A DNA stretch of 64,000 nt. Origin: JAGNHS01 sp964609695. Lineage in GTDB: Bacteria > Bdellovibrionota > UBA2428. Both the position numbers and the translations under genes were made by a program. Location: the NCBI GenBank assembly GCA_964609695.1, contig CAZSSP010000005.1:1-64000 (forward strand), written 5' to 3'. Within the stretch, counting starts at the first letter, position 1, and each line of letters begins with the position of its first letter. Below the pieces are notes generated by a model. That model was not told the origin of the DNA. It saw nothing but the letters and a program-made list of their open reading frames with translations, and made no database searches. Below, one piece after another: positions 54,044-63,475 of this stretch.

Positions 54044-55909
54044 ATGTTGATGTTTCGAGTTCGCAGCATTGCATTGGCCGCCTTGAGTTTATTTTTTGCA
54101 TTCAATGCAGAAACTAAAAATTTAAAGATTCAGAGCTCTGTTGATTCTAGAATTAGTAAAAATGGCGAACCCATTCGCTTCACCATTTCAGTTTATCTCG
54201 AAAGTCATGACACCGTTTTGGAACCCAAACTTCCGCTCATGACGGATTGGCAAATACTTCGCAAGTACTCCAACCCCTCCTATAAAACTACGATCATCAA
54301 TGGAGCTGTTACATTTTCTCAAAACAATGACTATGTATATTTCTTACAGCCTTTACGTAAAGGCAACATCAACATTCCCAAAGCTCAAGTCACTGTAGGT
54401 GGCAAAGTCTACGACACCGACCCCATCACTGTGGCTGTTAAAGAACTCAACGACGATCCCATTGCAAAAAAGTTTAACAATCAAGGAAGAATGCCTACGC
54501 CTCAAGCCGACCCTGGTAGTCCAGATAGAATCAATCCCAATGAAGATGTCATCATACAATCTGAGCCTAGTAAAACGGATGTATTCTTAGGAGAACTTAT
54601 AGTTTTACCTTTTTATCTTTATTTTAAAGACATCCAAATGCACAATGCGGAAATTTCCAAATTTCCCACTTTTAAAAATTTTCTCAAAGAAGAGCTCTTT
54701 GTACCTAAAACTATGACCCAAAACCCTGTTCAAGTTGGTGATGAAACGTTCTTTCGCACCGAACTTATTCGCTATGCACTTTTCCCCCTAAAAGTGGGCA
54801 AACTTCCACTTGATTCACTCATATTCAAAGCCGAAGCCCTCGTGAGCCCCGCAAAAATGATTGATGACTTGGCTTTTGGAAATCCTTTCGAAATTCTGGA
54901 GAACATGGGCCAAAGCTATCCACTCACTAAGAGTGCAAAGAGCATCGACATATTAGTTAAACCTCTTCCCACGGCTCCCGCCGACAGTCACTTCACGGGA
55001 GGCGTAGGTCAATTCGATATGTTTGTAACAGCTCCCGATAAAGCCGTAAGAACAGGGCAGCCTTTTAGTTTAACGGTAAAATTTCAAGGTCGAGGAAATG
55101 TGAAATCCATCGAAGCTCCAGTGGTAAAACTTCCAGAAGGTTTAGAAAGTTTTGAAACAAAAACAGCCATGGAATTTAAAGAAGATGCCACAGGTTTTAA
55201 AACTTTTGAATTTTTACTTTTATCGAGAAGCCCCGGCCAATTTAATTTGGATCCCATCAAATGGACTTATTTTGATCCCGACAAAAGACAATACATTAAT
55301 CTCGATGGCCCACCACTCAGCATAAAAGTTGAAGGAGATGCGCCTCAAGACATTAACATTGCAGAAAGCCCCAAGAATGAAACTGACAGTGTAAAATTAT
55401 CTCCGATTCATTACGAAACTCAAAAATTCATTAGCGCTTCCAACAAAGACACTCTCATCAATACTCAAGCCTGGACGGCTCTAGGATTGGCTTACGCATT
55501 CCTAGGTGTTGGCTTTTTTATCCGTAGAAAAAAGCGATTGAGTGATGCTGATTATGCAAGAGCCCCCTGGAAACTCACCGAATTAAAAATTCTTGAAAAA
55601 AAGACCCGCCCCGCTCCTCGCCTAGCTCACTTACTCGATCAATGGACTCGAGAGTGGATAGTCTCAAAACTAGATTTACCTCTTCAGAGTATTGAAGATT
55701 CTCGCGATAATTTAATTGAAGCCTTAAAAAATCGTTTAGCTCCCGAGTCCTATATTGAGCTCACAAAAATTAGAAACTATTGGGCAGAGCTCGATCAACT
55801 CAGATTTTCAGGCCTAAACGTAAAACAGGAGCTTTATTGCGCCGATGAGCTGAAGAAAGCACAGACTCTATTTAGGGCTCTTGAAAAGAAGTTTATGAGC
55901 TTGAATTAA
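54044..55909 (+). CDS. BatD-family protein
   Basis: A 621-residue protein with a signal peptide (about 1-22), repeated Ig-like beta domains of the BatD (oxygen tolerance) type (SVDSRISKNGEPIRFTISVYLE at the start), a membrane helix near 480-500 and a cytoplasmic tail of about 120 residues. BatD normally works with the AAA+ ATPase MoxR/BatF and VWA proteins BatA/BatB. None of these is adjacent here, although VWA and AAA+ proteins occur elsewhere in the window. Confidence 0.82.
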   Translation: MLMFRVRSIALAALSLFFAFNAETKNLKIQSSVDSRISKNGEPIRFTISVYLESHDTVLEPKLPLMTDWQILRKYSNPSYKTTIINGAVTFSQNNDYVYFLQPLRKGNINIPKAQVTVGGKVYDTDPITVAVKELNDDPIAKKFNNQGRMPTPQADPGSPDRINPNEDVIIQSEPSKTDVFLGELIVLPFYLYFKDIQMHNAEISKFPTFKNFLKEELFVPKTMTQNPVQVGDETFFRTELIRYALFPLKVGKLPLDSLIFKAEALVSPAKMIDDLAFGNPFEILENMGQSYPLTKSAKSIDILVKPLPTAPADSHFTGGVGQFDMFVTAPDKAVRTGQPFSLTVKFQGRGNVKSIEAPVVKLPEGLESFETKTAMEFKEDATGFKTFEFLLLSRSPGQFNLDPIKWTYFDPDKRQYINLDGPPLSIKVEGDAPQDINIAESPKNETDSVKLSPIHYETQKFISASNKDTLINTQAWTALGLAYAFLGVGFFIRRKKRLSDADYARAPWKLTELKILEKKTRPAPRLAHLLDQWTREWIVSKLDLPLQSIEDSRDNLIEALKNRLAPESYIELTKIRNYWAELDQLRFSGLNVKQELYCADELKKAQTLFRALEKKFMSLN

Positions 55910-56001
55910 AGCAGTTTCAGCAAAGCCCATTTTAACGCACTGCACAATTTGTAGCTCATTCTTGTCCCCACCCAATACACATGCTAATTGATTTGGCACC
56001 T

Positions 56002-57168
56002 ATGAAGAAACCCTACCAAACCTTCATTCTCCCTTTAACTCTATGCTTTTTTGCGCTCTCATCGATTTCTAACATTAGAGCCGAAGATGAAGCCGCCCCC
56101 CAGCCCCAAGCCGATAACGTTTCTGAAGCCGTTGTCCTCGACTTCAACAAAGACTTTGCCTCAGCCTTTGAAGCTCAATTAAAAACTGACTTTTTAAATG
56201 GAGGCGACAAAGCCGTTGCCAAAAGAGTTAAAACTATTGCTCAAGACGGAGCCTTAGTGAGTCACCTCCGCGATTACTCTTCATCTGAAGCCCCTAAAGT
56301 TATCGACCTCAAAGTTCACCCTAACAGAGCTCTTGCTCTCGCCTATACCAACCAACGTTTAGCTAAATTAGGAATGAATGTTCAATTCAGACCTGAGTTC
56401 GATGCCACTCAAAACGACCCTACCAATAAAAAAGTTCCAGCTTGGGTAAAACTTTTCAGATACACTGCGGGAGCTGGCGTAGCACTCACTGCCACTGCCA
56501 TGACCGTCCACAACACTCAAGCTCACGATTACCTCATGCTTCTACTTCCAACCCTAAGCGCAGGTATCGCATCTGTATTACTAGAAGTTCAATTTGCCTC
56601 TGAATCTCTCAATAGAAAATTTTGGTCGAAGGTCTGGAGCCTTGGTGGCCCCTTGGGCGGTCGAGCCATTAATATTGGAGTCAATTACACTTACGGAATG
56701 CTTTGCTATTTAGCCTATGTAGCTGGTTACAATTACGCCATCAGCCACGGTATAGAGTTTCCTGCTGAAGCAGCTCCAAAAGACTTTGGTGATGCTTCCA
56801 TGCAAGCCTTTATCGGCGGTTTGATTTTCCACCTCGCTTTCGGTCAATTTCAAACTGACAACTCCATAGAAATGAACAAACGTGGCACTAGGGACTTTGA
56901 TACTTTCTATGCCAATGAAACTGTCGGAGTTGGAATTAATAATGGAGCTCGAGTAGCAAGCTGGGTTGTCGCAAGTCCACTATGGCCCAATCTTGCCATG
57001 GCTACCTTCTTTCTATTCAAAACAGCTCCTCAAGTTTGGGACACTCATTTGGGCCGCGGTTTTGAAGATAAGAAAATTCGTAAAATGCTTTGGGGTTCAA
57101 AAAAAGGAAATGGCGAGAGCTATCGCGCTCAAAAAAATTGCGGCGATAATTTAGCTGACGCTAGTTAA
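56002..57168 (+). CDS. Multi-span membrane protein, unknown
   Basis: From the ATG at 56002 (an ATG at 55981 adds seven residues before the signal) this is a 388-residue protein. The signal peptide ends NIRAED. About five membrane helices follow in the second half (for example LMLLLPTLSAGIASVLLEV and YGMLCYLAYVAGYNYAI). The first third is soluble. I do not recognise the family. Confidence 0.6.
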   Translation: MKKPYQTFILPLTLCFFALSSISNIRAEDEAAPQPQADNVSEAVVLDFNKDFASAFEAQLKTDFLNGGDKAVAKRVKTIAQDGALVSHLRDYSSSEAPKVIDLKVHPNRALALAYTNQRLAKLGMNVQFRPEFDATQNDPTNKKVPAWVKLFRYTAGAGVALTATAMTVHNTQAHDYLMLLLPTLSAGIASVLLEVQFASESLNRKFWSKVWSLGGPLGGRAINIGVNYTYGMLCYLAYVAGYNYAISHGIEFPAEAAPKDFGDASMQAFIGGLIFHLAFGQFQTDNSIEMNKRGTRDFDTFYANETVGVGINNGARVASWVVASPLWPNLAMATFFLFKTAPQVWDTHLGRGFEDKKIRKMLWGSKKGNGESYRAQKNCGDNLADAS

Positions 57169-57225
57169 GCAATAAGTAGACTTCCGAAAAAAATTCTAGC
57201 AGTAGACATTTCAAGGATTAAGTTA

Positions 57226-58302
57226 CTAATCAGCTCTCAAAAGTAGACTAGCTTTAATCGTCATTTGACTGAGTATAGAAGCACAATTTCCCACAATTCG
57301 ACCCACATATGTGTAAGGATGTAATTTGTTTTTATTGTATGGACCTGGATCAAATCTTTCTCTGGCTCTAGGAGACGCATCTGAAACAACTGGATCCATT
57401 GCAGCATACTCAAGCCCTCTTGCTTTATACTCACCCATAACAGCTTCGGGACTATTGGGCCATGACAATGGAAAACGAGCAGGGGGAGAAGCAAATAAAA
57501 TTTTATCTAAATAACCCAGTGTCACCGATAAACAACCGTCACTCATCGCATTGTAAGGATGATGAAGTTTATCTTTAGTACTTTCTTGCGTCGCTAATTT
57601 TAAAAATTCTCCAAGTTGAAATTTTGGAATCTTAACTTCGAAGCGATTTATGTTTTCACCAATAATCAACTCGCGATGAGCTTCATTCTCTCCCACCAAA
57701 AGTGATATTCGACGATAAGAGTTTCCCATTGCGGCGTTTTGATCAAAGTCTTTACCTGGCCTTGCAGCACCCACTGTAAAAGTTACAGAATTAACTTTAT
57801 GTATAGAATCAGTAACTTTGAGTTTGCCGCTACTTTCATCAGCCTCTTGCGAGAAAATTAAAATATCTTTGTCGAATTCAATCATCATTTGTGCATGAAA
57901 GTGAGGTCCGACCACTCTAATTTTATTGAGCAATTTTCCTTCCTCGGGAGGATTATACTTGCTTCGATCAACAACCTCTTTAATAGCTCGCTTAATCCCA
58001 TCAAGAGGAATAGCTGCAATATGAAAGCTTTGGCGATCGGGCATAAATTTCTTTTGCTCAAAAAAATTGGCCACCCAAAGATAATTTGGGCCAAGATCAG
58101 GTAGTCCCAAAGCTTTATGCTGCTCAGGACTAATCGCTATTATGGGTCTTCTCTCTGCACTTAAAGTTTGACCCGCAAGGGGGCCCGATCGGATCAGCAA
58201 CTCATCAGGCGTGGGTTCAAAGGGATCAAAAGCCATTGCAAATTTTACAATAAATAATAGTCCAAGAAAAAAGCTTTTCTTGGAAGCATTTATTATCCCC
58301 AC
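57226..58302 (-). CDS. Exported protein, unknown
   Basis: A 358-residue protein with a signal peptide (residues 1-24, ending AMAFDP). It has no recognised motif; the stretch HHPYNAMSDGCLSVTLGYLD and a C-terminal Cys (VGNCASIL) might form a disulfide. Family not recognised. It is transcribed from the same strand as the glucoamylase gene and 78 bases after it. Confidence 0.55.
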   Translation of the reverse strand: MGIINASKKSFFLGLLFIVKFAMAFDPFEPTPDELLIRSGPLAGQTLSAERRPIIAISPEQHKALGLPDLGPNYLWVANFFEQKKFMPDRQSFHIAAIPLDGIKRAIKEVVDRSKYNPPEEGKLLNKIRVVGPHFHAQMMIEFDKDILIFSQEADESSGKLKVTDSIHKVNSVTFTVGAARPGKDFDQNAAMGNSYRRISLLVGENEAHRELIIGENINRFEVKIPKFQLGEFLKLATQESTKDKLHHPYNAMSDGCLSVTLGYLDKILFASPPARFPLSWPNSPEAVMGEYKARGLEYAAMDPVVSDASPRARERFDPGPYNKNKLHPYTYVGRIVGNCASILSQMTIKASLLLRAD

Positions 58303-58380
58303 TACAACATTTTAGCTGAATATGACTCAAAGTTTAAGCCGTCAAAAAACCCATTCTACACAAGGCCATTTATGCTCAAC

Positions 58381-59838
58381 TTAATGTCTTTCAAACAATA
58401 CAGCAGGCAAAGCTCTTCGCTGTTTAATTGCGCTTAAAAATGCTGCATAACTCCAGCTCAAATGACGAGCCGAGCGCTGATAACCAGTGTAACGGTCGAA
58501 TTGCTCAGACATGCTTCCATCTTCGTCAACATGAAATTTAACACGAGCCACATAACTGTCGGCCTTCAATGTGAGCAATCTCAATTCTTCCTTATCGAAA
58601 TAAACAGTGTCACCTACATAAATTGTATCGCGATTTAAAATTTTCTTTAAAAAGTCGATATTCAAATCATCGGCAATAATTCGATTATCGATTTGAAGCT
58701 CTTGTACGAGATAATAATAATATTCCGCCATTCCAAGGGTCGCTAAAAACCAAGGATTTCCATATTCGTTTTTGCCACCATCAAAGACATCTCCAGGATA
58801 GCGACCAATTCCCAAACCGGGGATATCGTCTCTTCTATTAATGGGATACTCGGCCCTGAAACTTTCTTCGATTTTATGAACAGTAGACAAAACCCATGAA
58901 TTTTTCATTTTAAAAAGAGAATCATCAGGATCGTAATTTTGATTTAAAGTTAGGATAACAGACACATCCACGCCATTTCCCAAAGCGTGAGGGTTGAGCG
59001 GAAAATAATGCACTGGCAGATTTGAAATAATATATTTATCTTTATGAGAAAGATGATGCTGCAATGAATCCGCTATCGAGTTGGCTTCTTTGATCAAGCG
59101 TTGAAACGCATCTTCATCGCCCAATCTTCTGGCTAATTTCGCACCTTCAAGAAGGGCGCGGCGCTGAGCATATCTTGTAAAAAAATGATGGCCATTTTTT
59201 TCTTCCCAAAGATCAAATCCTGCATGCACCCAATTTTGAACAACAAACCATAAATCTCTTTCAATGAGTGTTTTCTGATTAGCCATTTTGCTAAAAAGGT
59301 TTTCTCTAACCCATTTCTCTTTACCCTTATCCAAAAGACGATTGGCCCATTTAATAAAAAACAAAGATCTCAATGCGGGGCCATCATTTTGAGGGCGACC
59401 CCATTCTTCCTCAAACACGGAACCATCAGCTCGGAACTTAGGCTCACCTAAGCCTGTTGGAGCGGGCAAATTTTGAAGATGACCTTCAAATAAAAAATAT
59501 CTTCCAATAAGCTTCTCAAGTTTGTACTGACTATACCAACGCGTGGCTTGATCGCTCGAAAGAAAACTCTTCATCACGAGAGCGGCATCACGCACCCAAT
59601 GGAAAAAATAATTTGGATCATTCTTAGAAGGAGAAGCCAAAACGGCTCCTTCCATGGTTTCTTCATGATCGATATTATCTAGAATTCTTGAAAATGCGAT
59701 TCGCTCTTCGGCTTCAGTCCAGGCGGTTAAATCAGTCGTTAAAAACAAAGAAGCCTGACATTTGATATCTTCAGCAAAGCCAAGCCATGAACTCAATAGA
59801 ATCCCCGAGAACAAAACTCTAGATATAGATTTAAACAT
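58381..59838 (-). CDS. GH15 glucoamylase, exported
   Basis: A 485-residue protein with a signal peptide (ending GFAED). GH15 features: NYFFHWVRDAALVM, RPQNDGPALRSL, FDLWEEKNG with the general acid Glu, and the YGNPWFLATL strand. This enzyme frees glucose from the non-reducing ends of starch or glycogen. The form resembles fungal-type glucoamylases in domain order, without a starch-binding domain. Strong AGGAGG before the ATG. Confidence 0.9.
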   Translation of the reverse strand: MFKSISRVLFSGILLSSWLGFAEDIKCQASLFLTTDLTAWTEAEERIAFSRILDNIDHEETMEGAVLASPSKNDPNYFFHWVRDAALVMKSFLSSDQATRWYSQYKLEKLIGRYFLFEGHLQNLPAPTGLGEPKFRADGSVFEEEWGRPQNDGPALRSLFFIKWANRLLDKGKEKWVRENLFSKMANQKTLIERDLWFVVQNWVHAGFDLWEEKNGHHFFTRYAQRRALLEGAKLARRLGDEDAFQRLIKEANSIADSLQHHLSHKDKYIISNLPVHYFPLNPHALGNGVDVSVILTLNQNYDPDDSLFKMKNSWVLSTVHKIEESFRAEYPINRRDDIPGLGIGRYPGDVFDGGKNEYGNPWFLATLGMAEYYYYLVQELQIDNRIIADDLNIDFLKKILNRDTIYVGDTVYFDKEELRLLTLKADSYVARVKFHVDEDGSMSEQFDRYTGYQRSARHLSWSYAAFLSAIKQRRALPAVLFERH

Positions 59839-59917
59839 TAGCCATCCTCCTCAGGAATAGAATCAACTCACTGATTTCTAACAGAAAAGAAAAGGCTAAA
59901 CAAACATTAGAGCGAGA

Positions 59918-60355
59918 TTATTGCTCGTCTTCTTCCGTCTCTGGAGTGGTCTTTTTTTCAAGGATTTTATCGTCGATTGGAGCCACAGCATTTTGAGGAA
60001 TCCATCGCTTTTTAGAGGTTTTTAATGATTCTATGGCCAACCATCTTCTATTTTTAGATCGAAATAATACTTTTACAAAATCGCCCTTATCGAATTTTTC
60101 CAAAGGCTTACCATCTCGCTTAGGTAGAGCTCTACCCACTAATGAAAACTCCAGCGGCAAGATTCTCGGGTCTTTAAATTGTTTATCCAGTTCTTCGTTT
60201 GTAAAAACGACATCAGAATCCGTTAAAATGACCTTCTTCTTTCGAGTGGGGCCCTCAATTTTTGAATAATCAACTGGATCTACGATGGGGCGGGAATATA
60301 ACATTGAGCAGCATAAAGAAAAGCTCAGAAACGTAAAAAACAGAAAGCCCCTCAT
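59918..60355 (-). CDS. Small exported SH3-like protein
   Basis: A 145-residue protein with a signal peptide (ending LYSRPIV). The middle (FDKGDFVKVLFRSKNRRWLAIE) resembles a bacterial SH3-like fold and the tail is acidic. It overlaps the upstream SH3/barrel gene by ATGA, so they are coupled. Confidence 0.62.
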   Translation of the reverse strand: MRGFLFFTFLSFSLCCSMLYSRPIVDPVDYSKIEGPTRKKKVILTDSDVVFTNEELDKQFKDPRILPLEFSLVGRALPKRDGKPLEKFDKGDFVKVLFRSKNRRWLAIESLKTSKKRWIPQNAVAPIDDKILEKKTTPETEEDEQ

Positions 60356-61149
60356 AGCCTTAATCCTAAGCCGACTTCTAAAGAAAATCGAGAAGCATAA
60401 AAAAGATCGAGTCCAGGTTTAACAAAGATCGTTAAATGACGAGCGATGAGCATCCCCATTGTATAAGCAAATGAGAAATTAAAATGCTCATCATGGCCCT
60501 TAACCCGCATCCAGAGAATCCCCATTTCAGGTCCAAAATAAAAAATCGAATCGCTGCTCTGACTTTCATATCGAATTTTAAGTGGAATCATAAACGATTT
60601 CTTTTCTGCGTAATCATAAAAACCCGTACTCAATCCCGCGCGAGCTATTGTTTTTCCCTCGTTCCAACGATCTTCTAAGAAATACAATGTGTAATTAAAT
60701 CCCAAAGCCTTTCGACCGGAGGGATCCACCCAAGAGCGCCTATAGACGGCATCCAATTCATGAGTGCTATTTCTGGATTCTTTTAGAGGCCTTTCTTCAT
60801 TCTCTTCTTTTGCAATTTTTTTTGATTTTGAGATCTCGGGCATCGAGTTTTCTTCTATTTGTCTCGATCGAATTACCGCGTAATCCGTCCTAGAAGAAGC
60901 AATCCACCCCACATTGCCGTCTTCATCTTCGACTTCTAACCACAAACTTCTTGGTGAAGCTCTCCTCAAAAGCAAAGTGGCTCCTTCGTCGATTTCAGCC
61001 AAGGCTTTAGATTTGGCCGATGCCTTTTCAAAAACTTCAGTCGTTTTGATAACCTTCAACAATATTCCATGCTCCCATTCAGCCGCCTGGAGCTTCACTC
61101 CAAAAAAGATCCCTAAAATTAAAATAAAATGACTGATTAACAACTTCAC
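60352..61149 (-). CDS. SH3-domain outer-membrane-type protein
   Basis: A 265-residue protein (GTG start overlapping the previous stop) with a signal peptide (ending LQAAEW), a bacterial SH3 domain (residues 30-90; GATLLLRRASPRSLWLEVEDED and GNVGWI), a Lys/Glu linker and a C-terminal set of beta strands ending with SLEVGLGLRL as in a barrel. Three genes (HAD phosphatase, this, and the next SH3 protein) overlap, forming one operon. Confidence 0.7.
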   Translation of the reverse strand: MKLLISHFILILGIFFGVKLQAAEWEHGILLKVIKTTEVFEKASAKSKALAEIDEGATLLLRRASPRSLWLEVEDEDGNVGWIASSRTDYAVIRSRQIEENSMPEISKSKKIAKEENEERPLKESRNSTHELDAVYRRSWVDPSGRKALGFNYTLYFLEDRWNEGKTIARAGLSTGFYDYAEKKSFMIPLKIRYESQSSDSIFYFGPEMGILWMRVKGHDEHFNFSFAYTMGMLIARHLTIFVKPGLDLFYASRFSLEVGLGLRL

Positions 61150-61982
61150 GAATTTCGCCCCAATAAAATTTCCATAACTTCACAGGCACCGCGGCTGCTT
61201 TCTTTTGAGCTTATAAATTTTGGTAAGGCAAAAGAAAGTTTTCCAATAAAGTTTTTTATATTAGCCACGCCAACACTCATGTCTGCAGCCTCAAAAAGAG
61301 GCGCATCATTGGGGGAATCGCCTACATAAACAAGATTTTTTTTCATATCCTTTTTAAAAACTTCCCTTAAGAGATAGTCTAAGCCACTCCATTTCGAAAA
61401 AGCGCCTTTCCAAGCATTGACGTGAATACTGCTCACTTTGGCTGTAAAACCTGATCTTTCACAAAATTCTTTTAGTTCTTGAGCTTCTTCTAAAGTTCTC
61501 GGTGGAAAAACCTCTTCGGCAAAGTCGATAGCTAAATCGTAAATTCTATGAGCTTGATCACTGGCCACTTGAACTTTAGGAAATTTTTGTAAAACCTTAG
61601 TTTCTAAATCTTTTAAATCCACTAAAAGATTATTGGGTCTTTGGCTTTGGTATTTAGAAGAGTCCCAATACAAAACGTTAGCTTTTTCCTGAGCTTTTCG
61701 ACGCATTTTAGTCTGGGACCAATAACGAAGAAGTCCTCCATTTTCTGCAACAATGGCATCAAAAGGCAAAAGCTTAATAAGAGTTTCTGCCCAACCATCA
61801 GATCGCCCCGTAACTAAAATCGTGAGGATGCCTGCCTTTTGCGCGCGCTCTAATGATTCCACTACAAATGAAGGAAGAACCCCGTCCTCCGTTAAAGTGT
61901 CATCTAAATCAAAGGCCAAAACCGAGCGTTCATTAAAATAAGGATCCGATTTAATATTCCAATTTTTAAGGGCTTCCACCAC
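61146..61982 (-). CDS. HAD-superfamily phosphatase (Cof/MPGP-like)
   Basis: A 278-residue HAD phosphatase. Motif I is FDLDDTLTEDG (nucleophile Asp), motif II VTGRSDGW, and motif IV GDSPNDAPLFEAAD. The C2-type cap between them (about 90-190) places it with Cof/mannosylglycerate-phosphatase-like enzymes that act on sugar phosphates. GTG start. It overlaps the SH3 gene by GTGA. Confidence 0.85.
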   Translation of the reverse strand: MVEALKNWNIKSDPYFNERSVLAFDLDDTLTEDGVLPSFVVESLERAQKAGILTILVTGRSDGWAETLIKLLPFDAIVAENGGLLRYWSQTKMRRKAQEKANVLYWDSSKYQSQRPNNLLVDLKDLETKVLQKFPKVQVASDQAHRIYDLAIDFAEEVFPPRTLEEAQELKEFCERSGFTAKVSSIHVNAWKGAFSKWSGLDYLLREVFKKDMKKNLVYVGDSPNDAPLFEAADMSVGVANIKNFIGKLSFALPKFISSKESSRGACEVMEILLGRNS

Positions 61983-62044
61983 TCCATTGTATTTTATGCT
62001 GCGCCAGAGGCAATAAGTGGCCCAGATTTTGTAAGGGGTATTCT

Positions 62045-63475
62045 ATGAATTCCCAAAATTATGTTTCCGTCCGATCTTTACAATTTCAAGGTCTATTAGA
62101 GCAGGAGATTAGAATTGAGGCCCTTATAAGCAAAGGATTGCCTCAATTGAGTCTTTTAGGCCTACCCAACAACTGCCTCAAAGAAAGTCGAGACAAAATT
62201 AAAACTCTTGTCTCTCAGATAATTCCCTGGGGCCCAATGGACAGAATTCTTGTGCAACTCTCGCCCCCCGACCAAGATAAAATAGGTATTCACCTTGAGC
62301 TCCCCATAGCTATAGCTACCTTAATTTGCTTAGCAGGAGAAACTTGGACTCAAGAAAAAAAAGATAGTCTTCAAAAAAACCTTTTTGCAGGATCGCTCAA
62401 TTTGAATGCGGACCTTGAAAGCTGTGACATCACGAGAAACTGTCAAAACAGAGCCGATCAAAACTTTCTAGGGGCTCCTCAATTTCAAAATCTAAAAGAA
62501 CTCTGGGATTTTTTAAATAGTAGCGAGAGCATTCCAAAATTAGAAAAAAACACTTTAGAGAAAATTCCCACCACACAAAAATCATACTCTCGTGTTTCTA
62601 TAAAAGTTGATGGCCGAATATGGGAGCGCTTTTGGTTATGCGTTGCGGCCACGGCTCAATTACCCGTAATATTGATGGGTCCACCCGGTGTTGGAAAATC
62701 ACATCTCGCTAAATGGTCTGAATGTTTAATACCCAAACCTATTGGGACCGCAAAAGATCAAATTGAACAAATCTGGAAACTCTCTGGTCAAAAAATTCAT
62801 GATGGAGCCCCAGTTTTAAACCCACATTCTCGAAGTCAGCTCAGTGAATTTGTGGGCTTCAAACGTCAGAACATGGAAAGACCAGGATATTTTTCGCTGG
62901 CCCACGGGGGCTTATTAATTCTCGATGAATTTGCAGAAATGAATCGAGACGTGAGAGAAATTTTGAGAACTGTTTTAGATCAAAAAAAGATCATTCGAAA
63001 CAGCAGTTCTTCGACTGTCGAATGGCCTGCAGATTTTTGGCTCATCCTAACTTCTAATCCATGTCCATGCGGCTACAGCGAAGGTCTGGTCTTAAATAAA
63101 TGCCGATGCTCAACATCCATCCGGCTAAATTATCAAAGCCGATTATCAGGCCCCGTCTTAGATAGAATGGGTATAAAACTTTGGATAGGTTTAAAAGAAA
63201 CCTGGAGAAACACCACTTCTCTAAATTCGCTTTTCGATGATGAAGCTGTGCTTTCGGAAAAAATAGAAAAAGCTCGTATTCAAAGCGAAAAGCTTCAAGC
63301 CATAGCTCGAAAATTTCTAATTCAGCAAAGGATTAATCAAAGCCCACGAGAATTATTTAAAAATGAAAAACTTTTAGCGGCTGCAAGCGCTCTTTGCCAA
63401 AAAAGCTTCGAAGAAGTTTGGCCCTTATTCACCGAGCTTTATTCACAGGAGAAATCGTTATTAGCACGTCCATAA
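62045..63475 (+). CDS. ComM/YifB-family Mg-chelatase-like ATPase
   Basis: A 476-residue AAA+ protein. An N-terminal ChlI/Lon-like domain (ISKGLPQLSLLGLPNNCLKESRDKI) leads to Walker A MGPPGVGKSHLAK, Walker B LLILDEFAEM and the zinc-like TSNPCPCGYSEG...CRC loop. ComM is a branch-migration helicase for natural transformation; this is slightly short of the usual 500 residues. ComF starts inside its end, so both form a competence-type pair. Confidence 0.9.
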   Translation: MNSQNYVSVRSLQFQGLLEQEIRIEALISKGLPQLSLLGLPNNCLKESRDKIKTLVSQIIPWGPMDRILVQLSPPDQDKIGIHLELPIAIATLICLAGETWTQEKKDSLQKNLFAGSLNLNADLESCDITRNCQNRADQNFLGAPQFQNLKELWDFLNSSESIPKLEKNTLEKIPTTQKSYSRVSIKVDGRIWERFWLCVAATAQLPVILMGPPGVGKSHLAKWSECLIPKPIGTAKDQIEQIWKLSGQKIHDGAPVLNPHSRSQLSEFVGFKRQNMERPGYFSLAHGGLLILDEFAEMNRDVREILRTVLDQKKIIRNSSSSTVEWPADFWLILTSNPCPCGYSEGLVLNKCRCSTSIRLNYQSRLSGPVLDRMGIKLWIGLKETWRNTTSLNSLFDDEAVLSEKIEKARIQSEKLQAIARKFLIQQRINQSPRELFKNEKLLAAASALCQKSFEEVWPLFTELYSQEKSLLARP

